Notes under the pieces: generated by a model
The model's database searches: none
Told to the model about the DNA's origin: nothing
Seen by the model: the letters and a program-made list of their open reading frames with translations, nothing else
DNA from: Prostheceraeus crozeri
Taxonomy: Eukaryota > Platyhelminthes > Polycladida > Euryleptidae
Reading direction: 5' to 3'
Length of the DNA: 64,000 bases
Assembly: GCA_907163375.1 (NCBI GenBank)
Contig: CAJQUW010012946.1
Coordinates: 62,001-126,000 of the forward strand
Translations under genes and position numbers: made by a program
Shown: piece by piece, positions 54,722 through 64,000 of the stretch
How the letters are laid out: each line of letters starts with the position of its first letter
Position numbering within the stretch: the first letter of the stretch is position 1

Positions 54722-56808
54722 GTTATGGGACAACCCTCGTATGTCAGTGACGTACGAAGCCCATGTATTATTTTTCCAACATTATTAGCTTCACACAATT
54801 TTATTGTTACTATAAACGTATCTATATATTTTGATTCCTTTTTCAAGATGCCTGAAACATCAGGAGATGTGAAAAGATTCTAAAAAATGTGATCACAATC
54901 TACAAATTACTGTGCAAGAAGGTCAACATCACAACATTACTCGACTTCAAGTATTCTTTCTGCGATGCTGCAATCGGATGCCGAAAAAATCTTTCGGACG
55001 CATCGCTAGCCGCTGGAATGGTAAGATGGCCTATATCTCAGCAATATGAGCTACAGCAGGGTACGCAGGATTCACTAGGCCCGTATGATTCCGAAATTGT
55101 GACGTCGACGGGTGTTGAGATTTTGAGGCCTAAAATGACTCATCATGAACCTGAATTATCGCATTTTCGTCACTTCTTTTAAAATTTTCCTCAACATCAG
55201 GAAATCTATCTGCCAGCTTACCTTATGATATAGCCATAATCTTCAAAGGGTATGATTTTCATGATGTAGAAATTTAAAGTTGAATGGAATTGAATAAAGT
55301 TCAGCTACACTGTAAACCGCTGGATACGAAAATAACATAAAAACATATACCAAAATCACATGCAATTTGAAACTAACATCTGATTCGAGATTCTGGTATG
55401 CTTACAGAGATCTGGTATGTTTTCATACCACATCTCATTTACTTTCGTATGTGATTGGTATGTAGCGATGCGAACTATTCTATCTGTGATTGGCTGTTTT
55501 ACACTGAAATACGAGTTGTTGGTATGTTTTATATACGAGACCCGATGGAAATTCATCCTCATTCGTATGCCTCTGGTATGTGTTTGGTATGTGCAGCTTT
55601 AAGTCGCATAGCAAAAAAATATGTGTATTACATACTGCTGTCAAATAATTTTTTTCAGTATTACCAGTCGTGAATTGTTTTTGTTTGATAGAGTGATATT
55701 TAACTAGATTAGATTTATAGTGAATTTAATGCTCTGATGCTCCACGAGATTGAGACACGCTGCTATTTTGTCTAGCAACATTTACAGGACGATTAGTTAG
55801 CTCTACTTTAAAAGCCAAGTTGATAAACATTTTTCATTCAAACGATATCTTTCGTGCAATCATGTTGACTTATATGTCTCAAACATAACTATTTTTGTGT
55901 TCATGAATTATAATGTGATTTTATTTCGGATTGATAATATGCTTAATTTCAAAATTACATAATTCATAATTGTTGATGGTTGAATACTTATTGATTATTC
56001 ATGAAATGCCTTAGACTTAAATGAATCAGAATCGAAATCAGTATTGAAAGTATGACTCTTGAATGTCATCATCTCACTACTTGCAGAACAGTAGTAACAT
56101 TAGTGTGATCTTTATTGACAAAAGGCCTTAAATCAACATACTTTGGAAATGATTGATGCTTTCTTTTAACATTGTGCTGGTATGGCCTTAGTATGTAAGC
56201 ATACCACATTTGAAATGACATACGAAAAGCATGCAAATATATACCAAGAGATTGCAGAAATATACCAAAAAATATTTTGTATATTTTCTCTCCAAATTTG
56301 CTATGACGAGGATAACATAAAATTAATTAATTATAATTGAAGACATGCACCAAAATACCAGTTTGATCGAAATTCGCACATTTCGGTGCACCGAGCACAA
56401 CTTTGCGTGACTTATGACTTATTAGTCATGGATTAAACATTTCTGTTATTCATTATAGCATCAACTACGCATTCATTATTGAAGTTGTCGGAAACCGGAG
56501 ACCATAGAGTAGGGATATATAGGTAGAGCGTTGACTCAAAAAAGTATCTGTATACAGTGAAAATTTTTATATGAAAATATTCAGTTTTCTCGGAGATTAC
56601 GTTCCCGTGGTCCAAAAAATTATTTGAGCAGTTTTAAAAATGTCAAAATTTTGCCAATTTAAATACTACCGAGATGACGCACCCTTGTAAGAAGTATAAA
56701 GCAAATTGGATATCAAAAGGAATGAATATTTGCAAATAATCATCCTAACTAAGCGGAAATTAAGCTAGTTTGCAAGGGAATTTCATGAGCAGCATTATAA
56801 TGGAAGTA
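54722..56808. other. No supported gene; GGTATG-rich patches
   Basis: Between 55395-55590 and at 56178-56270, TGGTATG/CATACCA motifs recur about a dozen times on both strands, with similar ATAACATAAAA...ACCAAAAT blocks at 55330 and 56310, so a non-autonomous element of about 1 kb is possible. The open frame 54889-55182 has no family signature. Confidence 0.4.
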
Positions 56809-56955
56809 TACAGGGTGCGAGAAAAGTCTTTGCGGATTTTTGATAACTTTATATTTAGTTATTGTATGGTGAATTGTTTTACTTTATTTTCATTTTTCTT
56901 TGAACAAACCCATCTCGAAATAAAAACTAAACAGTCCATGTACTCATTGACATTT

Positions 56956-57991
56956 TTATTCTTCAAATAGGTCACCGTCATGCTCAATGCACTTCAGAAA
57001 ACGTTTCTGAAAATTCCTCAACGAATTACGGTAGCAATGTTGTTCATTTGTCGCTCAATCGCTTCCCGCAAGTCCTGAATGTTCCTGTAAATAAAACCTG
57101 GAGGATAAACCAATTGCCGCAGGTGACTCCAGAACCAAAAGTCGCAGGGTGTCAAGTCCGGCGATCTTGCTGGCCATTCAATAGGTCCTCTCCTGCCGAT
57201 CCAGCGATTGGACAAATGAGTCTCTAGAATTTGACGCGCTGAAAGAGAGTAATGGGGAGGCGCTCCGTCTTGCTGGAACAGAAGGGTTCTTCCAGTGCCA
57301 CGAGAGAAATAAGGAACGACTTGGTTCAACAGAAGATCAGAATATCTCTTTCCATTCATGGTTTCTGAACTGATATCGTAGAGAAGAAGTCCGGAATAGC
57401 CTATACAGGCCCACACGGTGAGGCTAGGAGTCTTGCCTGGGTTGGTCATTCTAATATTCGGATTCGTCGTATCCAGAAGTGCACATTGTGCTTGTTGATG
57501 TTGCCTGTCAACGACATGACACACTCGTCCGAAAATGTTAGCTTTCGGAGGAAAGCAGTATCTTCTCTCGATTTTCTCCTCATTTCTTCACAAAATTGTA
57601 AGCGGCGGTCTTCGTCCCCATCACAAAGAAATTGAGAATATAGCGGCTTGTATGGATGATAATGCTCGGCTTTTAGAACTTTTCGGACAGTGAAATCAGA
57701 GATCCCGACATCCCTCGATATCACTCTTGTCGAAGTTGAAGGATTTTCAGTGACAGCTTCAATTACCTTTTGCCTGTTTTCATCTCCAGATGCTGTTATG
57801 GGTCTGCCACTTCTGGGTCGGTCGTGGGACAGGCTGCCGGTTTCAAGAAGTTTGTTCTTCCAATACAAGATTGTTCTCGACGATGGGGGTTCCTTGTTAA
57901 ATTTCTCTCTGAATTGACGAGCACTTTCTTCACAGTTGAAAGAAATGGCCCACGATGTGCAATAAACTTTTTCTATTGTCGAGAATTCCAT
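56956..57991 (-). pseudogene. DD41D mariner transposase, frameshifted
   Basis: N-terminal part MEFSTIEKVYCTSWAISFNC, HTH (SSRTILYWKNKLLETGSLSH), DRPRSGRP, second HTH (STSTRVISRDVGISDFTVRK), KLTFSDECVMSLTG (first Asp). After a frameshift around 57,450-57,520: VVDRQHQQAQ..., LFQQDGAPPHYSLSARQILE (second Asp), EWPARSPDLTPCDFWFWSHL (third Asp, 41 residues on). Another shift near 57,030 leads to RNFQKRFLKCIEHDGDLFEE and a stop at 56956. The Asp triad with spacing 41 places it in the DD41D mariners. Dead copy. Confidence 0.85.
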
Positions 57992-58189
57992 CACAATATC
58001 AAATTACTCACATCCATCAGTGTATCGAGTTTATAAACAAAGTGTATAAAATGTATTGATTAAAATTAAAAATCTCGTAGTAAGATTCAAATGTGAAATC
58101 TATACTGGTCAGCAAAAATAAGTGGCATAGCTTTTCAAGGCATAGCATTTATTAAGGTTAATCATCCATGGTTTAGTCCGTCATTTAAT

Positions 58190-60384
58190 CATAGACTTCT
58201 AAATTTCTCTGGACAGATAGGTTGAAATTGGCCTCATACATGATCAGGTCAGCAATTCTAAATTAGACTACTGCAAATAGACTGTCATCAAGCGTTATCA
58301 CATTTTAGAGAACGTATTGCCAGAACAATGCAGGTAAAGCACAGTATGTATGTTTATTTATGTACATTGAGAGTAAGGACGCATGAGAATGAATGGTTAT
58401 GCATTGAATACATGTGCTAGACCTCCGTGTTATTAGTCAATTTTTGCGATTTTTCTTCTAATAAGTCTCAGAAATGAGGCATCTGAGATATCATGAACAA
58501 ATTTCTTTCACATGCTGTTGAAATATTTCATTGAAATTTCGGAAATCTGATTCATGTACGTGCGAACAGCGAGATTTTTACGAAGTAATCGGAAATGTGA
58601 TGATATTCATCGATAGTCTGAGCATCGTCCTTTCATTTTTTAAAGAAAGATACCATTTTCTTAGACAATTATTCAGTTTCAGTTATGACACGTATAACCT
58701 GGAAAAATGGTTTTTCTTCGCTATTCTCACAAGTAAAAAGTTTTTACATGAAAATTAAAAACTATTCAGTTTGATCTCATAAAACACCCTCCAACAAGGA
58801 ATGTATAGTTGAAGCACAGATACGTTTGGTGGAAAAGACTTCCCATGATAAATTTTGCTCAAAAAATTTGCAGCTTCAGGATGTCGAACATTGCCAACTC
58901 ACTATTTGTGACATTACACTCACGACAAAAATCACATTTTTTACATTTCAGGAGTGAAGGGCAGCAAGCACCACTTATATCATCTCGATTATTAGGATTC
59001 ATATAAAAATCAGTTTTTGTATGCAAGCATTCTCCTGCATACACATTATCTTCTGTGGTTGACTGCATGATATTTTATCATCAACACTTCTCAGACTAAA
59101 TCCGGAAAACTTCAATAAAGTTATTGTTTTCATTTTCTTGTCACCCTCTGTAAGGTGACGCATGGAGATAAAATAATATGCACCAGTCATTTGACGTATC
59201 CAGCTAAAACCCTTCTCAATGTGATCTGGCTGTGCTTTTCCGAGCATTGGTCATTGGTCTCAGAAGAGCCTCCATCACAGGTCAGATCGCCTGATAACTG
59301 TTCAGACCTCCGTATAGAAGTAGCTGCTCAGGTTGTAAATGCTTATTGTGTCCATCATGATTGTTTTCATGAAATTGAATGCAAAGAAGGATCTCCGTAT
59401 AGTTCACTTTTCTGTTCCCCCTCATTTCAGAACATTCGTAGTGTGGAAATCGATGGCTTCTCTTTTCCTCTCGAAACTGACCCTAACATAACAATGGTCA
59501 ATGCTTCGGTTGGATCTTCCGTCCGTTGAATTCGGCTTCACGGAGCTTTGTCAGTCTTTCCCAAGTATTACATATTACTGGCTGGCCATCCAGAGATTAT
59601 CCAGAAGTCATCAGATTCATAACTTTGGAAAACTTGTGATAGATGATAGATACATTATATGCTGCTTGGAATGGATTTCTCTCTGTGATAAATGCAAATA
59701 CATATTCGCAGATTTTTCGACAGTCAATGATGCGATGATGCTGTGGGGAAGATTTCAACTTATGATCGCCATTTTTAGTCCATTATCGTTTTGAGATGTC
59801 ACAAACGCAGATGGAATGGCTTCTTTCTAAATTTTAGACAAAATTGTCGTAACAAGAAATCTTTCGATTTTGTTTCCATTGCCAGGACATATACTTGAAA
59901 ACGTGGCCATACCGGATCGCAGCTTTGTAGTTGTTTGAAGAAGCATCTAGACAGATAAAGGAATTTCGATGGCACTGTACTTTAGATCACGCTGTTTCAT
60001 TTCTTCAATTTTTCTTCATTGCTTGCCATAATGATCCAATTCCTTCGTGGTAGCATTTGTCAGATTCATGGAATTGAAGGTTACACAAGACGTCACACAA
60101 GGTTGCACAAGAATGTTTAGTTAGGATATAATACTTTCAACTAAATCGATGCAATCACAAATTCAAATTTCTTTGTTATGCAAGTAGAGGAATGTATTTG
60201 TGTTACACCGTCATTGCATTTCGGTTCACAGCCAACAATGGTATACTGCATTTGCTTGCATTTTGCATTCAAACAAGCTGCAAAATTTGATCCTTTGCAA
60301 CACGAATGTTGGTTGGCCTGAACATGTATAAAATGATTTCAAATTTTCCTCACCTATCTGTCCAGAGAAATTTAGAAGTCTATG
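58190..60384 (-). mobile_element. Nested TIR element, perhaps P-like, in the DD41D mariner
   Basis: Inverted ends CATAGACTTCTAAATTTCTC...GACAGATAGG at 58190-58225 and 60349-60384, about 32-36 bp. Directly outside both, the 19 bases GTTTAGTCCGTCATTTAAT are repeated (58171-58189, 60385-60403). TIR length and the coding hint at 58999-59247 suggest the P-element superfamily, but 19 bp is too long for its usual 8-bp duplication, so the direct repeat may be an older feature of the target. Confidence 0.55.
58999..59247 (-). pseudogene. P-element/THAP9-like transposase C-terminal fragment (tentative)
   Basis: QPDHIEKGFSWIRQMTGAYY then FISMRHLTEGDKKMKTITLL and LLKFSG. The pattern (E..F...RQ.(S/T)G..Y..S.RQ...EKK.....LLK) is the C-terminal block of P-type transposases with THAP domains in invertebrates. 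No THAP domain or catalytic region was found upstream, so this is a remnant at best. A Cys-rich frame on the same strand (59068-58859, CCPSLLKCKKCDFCREC) lies next to it. Confidence 0.4.
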
Positions 60385-60833
60385 GTTTAGTCCGTCATTT
60401 AATGATCGATCCTCGAAGTTAGATTTAAATTTGAAATCTATGGAGCTCAGCAAAAACGAGTGGCATAGCTATTTGAAGCACAACTTTGTTGATTTGATTA
60501 AAATGAGATAAAATCTCGTAGCTAGATTCAAATGTGAAATCCATTGAGCTCAGGAAAAACAAGTGGCATAGCTTCTTAAAGCATCGAAAATAGCACAATG
60601 AAATGCCGAGTTTACAAAACGTATGGAAAGTAATCAATTTAAATTTTGTTGATTGAATAGCATAAAGCTCACTATGTGTTAAATCTGAAGACTTGGCATG
60701 CATAATAGTCGAGTGACAGAGTTATCTACAAACGCATTGCCACATATTGGTCACTGGAGAAATGATACTTGATCATTGAATAGCAAAATATAAAGTTGAC
60801 AAAAATCCGCAAGGACTTTTCTCGCACCCTGTA

Positions 60834-63517
60834 TAATGGAAGTCTTCATGAAAAAGTCGCGATATTATTCGTGCTTTCTTGGCTATGATTTCAAGTTTCT
60901 AATTCAATTTTCACTGGCATGATTTTGTGATTCACTTACTCTTTGCCGAAGACTATATTTTGTAGAGGCGATAACCTCCATTACGTAGCCTCTTTTCTCT
61001 TCACACTTTCCTAAGCAAGACTAACTGTGTAACGAAATTCATATTGCGGCTGGAGGAAAATTTGACAATTTCTACAAAGAAACGGTATTGAATTTGTAGA
61101 ATGTTTAGTTACTCTGATCACATGATATATGAAAATTATATCACATTAAAATAGCACAATTAAATAACATGTAATTTAGATTTATTATGAAACTGATGTC
61201 TGTATACGTAAGCAGTTCGAACAGGTGCCAGCAAAATCGGTTGACCTGCTGACCTCTTCATTGTTTTAAAACTCAGTCAAGCTTTGTATACAGGTAACTC
61301 CAGTTTGTTCAATGACGCATGCAGAATATTATGAAATCAAATATTGCAACCTGATCATTAGTATATAATTAAATGTCATTTTAGTCTATTTCATTCAAAC
61401 GTCGCTGCATTCGTAATACAGTCAACAAGTCAGTGAGTATACACTAAGCATAAATAATTCACTAGCTCCTTAATATAAAAAGTCATCATCATTTTAAAAG
61501 CAAATTTTTAAAGCTGCCTGTGCATGGATTTTCTTCAAAAATAAATAAGTGGTATTTAGACATTTATTGGACAGCACTATGATGACACTACTCTAAGAAT
61601 ATGCTTCTTGCAGACTTTTCATATGAAAATTCTCAATTTCCAGTTTTTTGTTGCAATGTTTTGGAAAATAGCCGTTAGAGAGTTGATCGGAGTGACATGT
61701 AGCATGCTGCATTGCGTGAAATCTGTTCACTTTATTTGCTGTATTTTGATATCTGCGTTGAGACGCACTTAATGCAAGTTGATGCATACATACACGATTT
61801 CTTTTCATTTTACTTCATTTTTCGTTTTTAGTGATATCGTTTAAACTTCATGGAATGTATAATTGTCATTAAAACGCAATTTTGAATTACATAACTGGCA
61901 ATCAGATGACAGACCTTGGAAAATATCCAGCGGTGGCCCGTCCATATGGGCGCCTGGGGCGCAGCCCTCCATACGATAATACACCAAAATTAACATAAAT
62001 CATCATCAACTTAAATGAACGCTAAATGAACGGTCAATGGCTCAACCTGTCCAATAACCAAGAATGCCCAAACACATCAGTCAAAGTACGTTTCAAGTGA
62101 CTCAGACGTCACCGTCCCTATATCTCATGGATGGGGCGCACAGCGAATGCGCCTCGCTTCATACAGGTTTTGCTGATCATATCATACATTTGCATACATC
62201 AAATATTTCTGGCTGCATCACACGCGCAAATTGTGCTGAGATGGGGCGCTCTCATGATGTCCCTCTGGTACAGTTTCGCGCATTCTTATTAGTTGTAACG
62301 CTGCAGTGAGTGTTGGGAAGTCAATCCAACGTCAATTTTATGAAACATGTGCAAGCATTGCAGACTGCAGTCGAAATGCATTCTGTCACTATTCATTGGT
62401 GTCTCTCGTGTAGATTCAGTTGAAATTCAATCAGATTATTTTTCTCAAGAAAGACTTTATTTCAGCATTTCAAAAAAGAAAAATTCGTATTAAGAAGTAT
62501 TGACTCACCAAGGTTACGAATAATCAGGAATCACGTTAACGTTTCACAAAACCTTGTTTGTAACCTTCCGAATTTCAAATGAAAAAGTTGCTCAATAGTT
62601 TTGACATATTTTTGCCTTGAAAGCCGATTTAGCTTTAAAAAATTGTGAATAATTTGAAATTTAATTGAATGAAAGAACTTAATAATGTTTTTTTAATTTC
62701 AATTACCTGTTGCGAATTCGAACATATTTTCTATTTTTGCATGATTGAGAGTCCTTATTATAAAAATAATTCTTTATTATTAAGGCATCGCAGTTAGCAA
62801 ATGGAACAATTCAATTTTGTCATGTCATAATTAAATTTTTTCATATAAGTCTAGGCTTACATGTATAACTAATAGTAGTTATAGTTTGTATAGTTAGCTG
62901 CAACTGAAACCACATTCGCTTATGAGCTTAAATAATGAAGTTTGGACTGCGCCCCACTTGAGCTGAACTGCATGAGCCGACACTGTGAATTGAGACTGTC
63001 GTGTCTTAGTCTGATCACAATAGGGTTGCATTTCACAGCGCGATTGTTTCTGGCCAACATTCGCGATTTTTAATTCTACGTCATACAAAATGCGTGCGCA
63101 ATTGATTAGCGGATCAGTGACACTTGACATTTGGTCACAAGCTGAAATCCGACGATTAAAACAGTAAGTTGGGTCAGGGCTCAAGGGAATATAAAAATGG
63201 CGACTTATCAATGGCTTGCTATTGAGTGCAGTTTCTCATTATAAAGAAGGGATCAATTATAGCTCCATGCCCATAGTATCTGCAGTCATTGTATACGTGA
63301 CTTTGACATAATTTAGACCTTGATTTAGACATTTTGCCATGTTCCATGTGTTTGAAAACGTTACTTAAGAATCAAACAGTTGCATCGCTTTTGATCAAAT
63401 TGGATGAATTTGAATACATCACCAATGAACCACCCACTTCCACACTAGGCTATAATGCTCTGCTTATCCGCATCTTCATGTGAAGTTGTACAATCCAACA
63501 AGCTCAAATAAGAATAA
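60834..63517. other. No supported gene; hAT-like end at about 61928
   Basis: CAGCGGTGGCCCGTCCATAT at 61928 followed by GGGCGCCTGGGGCGC resembles the terminal repeat of a common hAT family (CAGTGGCGGCCCGTCCATA). GGGGCGC recurs at 62132 and 62245. I found no matching opposite end within the window, so it is a fragment. The rest shows no coding. Confidence 0.4.
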
Positions 63518-63519
63518 TA

Positions 63520-64000
63520 CAAGGTGCGTCAGAATTACCGCCTGATTTTGAAAATGGACAAAATCTGTCGAGATTGTTTCAAGCATTTTACTCATACAGA
63601 GGCACATGAGACAACATGTGAATTGATATTTTGTGCATCTGATGAGTCTGCCTGGGGCACTATGTCAGAGTTTCTGACAGTGTTCAACATCAAGTGGGAC
63701 AAACTTATCTTCATTAACTCACTGGAGATCTTGAAGAATTCTTGGTATTTTCAGCACACCATATTCCTCATTGTAGTCATTGCCCTTCATAAGGAAAAGT
63801 TAAGAGACAGAATGTTTTGGCACCACATCTTCCGATCCATCTGCACCGAAAATTGTCGACGTACCAATGCATCTGAGCCGTCATGTTTGGGAGTCACATC
63901 CTCTTAGAGGAAAATGATGGGATTTCCGATCACTCTGAGCCAAAAGTATGCATGTTGCATGACCAAATTATGACTTTTCGAAGCACCAGAAAACTTCAAA
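63520..64000 (+). mobile_element. Possible DNA transposon end running off the window
   Basis: CAAGGTGCGTCAGAATTACC after TA (63518-63519) looks like a mariner-type terminal repeat. The frame starting soon after (63524-63907, 127 residues: MRQNYRLILKMDKICRDCFK...) has no family I recognise and runs in part through the putative terminal repeat. The other end, if any, is outside the window. Confidence 0.3.

Larger units (their letters stand above)
58068..60590 (+). repeat. Three direct repeats of about 75 bp in the mariner interior
   Basis: Copies at about 58068-58142, 60412-60484 and 60509-60583 share (A)ATCTCGTAG..AGATTCAAATGTGAAATC and AGTGGCATAGCTT. One lies before and two after the nested element, and the two right copies are nearly in tandem. 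Confidence 0.7.
56811..60831 (-). mobile_element. Mariner-superfamily transposon (DD41D) with a large nested insertion
   Basis: The left end CAGGGTGCGAGAAAAGTCTT follows TA (56809-56810). The right end reversed is CAGGGTGCGAGAAAAGTCCT, next to TA (60832-60833). The match goes on through TGCGGATTTTTG and AACTTTATATTT. 4,021 bp is about three times a normal mariner; 2,195 bp of it is the insertion at 58190-60384. TATAATGGAAG occurs just outside both ends. Confidence 0.9.

Overview
The window looks like a gene-poor, transposon-packed stretch of an animal nuclear genome, most likely an AT-rich invertebrate. I base this on the element mix (Tigger/pogo, several Tc1/mariner clades, Penelope-like retroelements, APE- and RLE-type LINEs, a Polinton), on spliceosomal-type intron borders, and on the absence of any bacterial gene organisation. 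I see no clear host protein-coding gene, no rRNA, no tRNA and no CRISPR array. The species cannot be named from this sequence.

Layout. 1-802 is the 3' end of a pogo/Tigger element. 1020-1835 is a decayed LINE. 4795-5240 is a small inverted-repeat piece with a Penelope-like tail. 5300-27735 is a nest. A roughly 3 kb pogo-type transposon (TA target duplication, transposase on the minus strand ending in a PHD-like finger) carries a 19.45 kb Polinton/Maverick at 6451-25904, with terminal inverted repeats and the 6-bp target duplication AATATC. The Polinton carries a 1.74 kb Penelope-like foldback (7501-9237, 14-bp target duplication), and that in turn carries a SINE-like insert (about 7891-8100).

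The Polinton has a nearly full set of parts. Replication: protein-primed DNA polymerase B. Integration: retroviral-type integrase, in one open frame with a PLA2-like domain. Virion formation: adenovirus-type protease, packaging ATPase, major and minor capsid proteins, a fiber-like protein and two glycine/alanine-rich minor virion candidates. Several genes are unrecognised. It is a fossil: roughly ten breaks are spread over its genes, but many frames are long and the ends are intact, so it is fairly young. Two shared features stand out. An A-rich start motif sits directly before almost every gene, and GC-rich hairpin mini-repeats are scattered through the otherwise very AT-rich element.

The right half is a patchwork: an L2-like LINE 3' end (30.67-31.72 kb, minus); a Tc1 element with one stop (33210-34864); a LINE fragment abutting an internally deleted Tigger (36.3-37.9 kb); a foldback MITE (40.03-40.30 kb); a second Penelope-like foldback with a GIY-YIG signature (41.48-42.74 kb); an RLE-type LINE interrupted by an APE-type LINE (44.0-47.4 kb) and meeting a third LINE tail to tail (47.4-48.2 kb); an apparently intact Tc1 transposase gene with a 61-bp intron (49040-50114, minus); a DD35E Tc1 (53312-54719); a 4 kb DD41D mariner enlarged by a 2.2 kb insertion with P-element-like coding (56811-60831); and the start of another element at the right edge (from 63520). 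The stretches between them hold no gene I can support.
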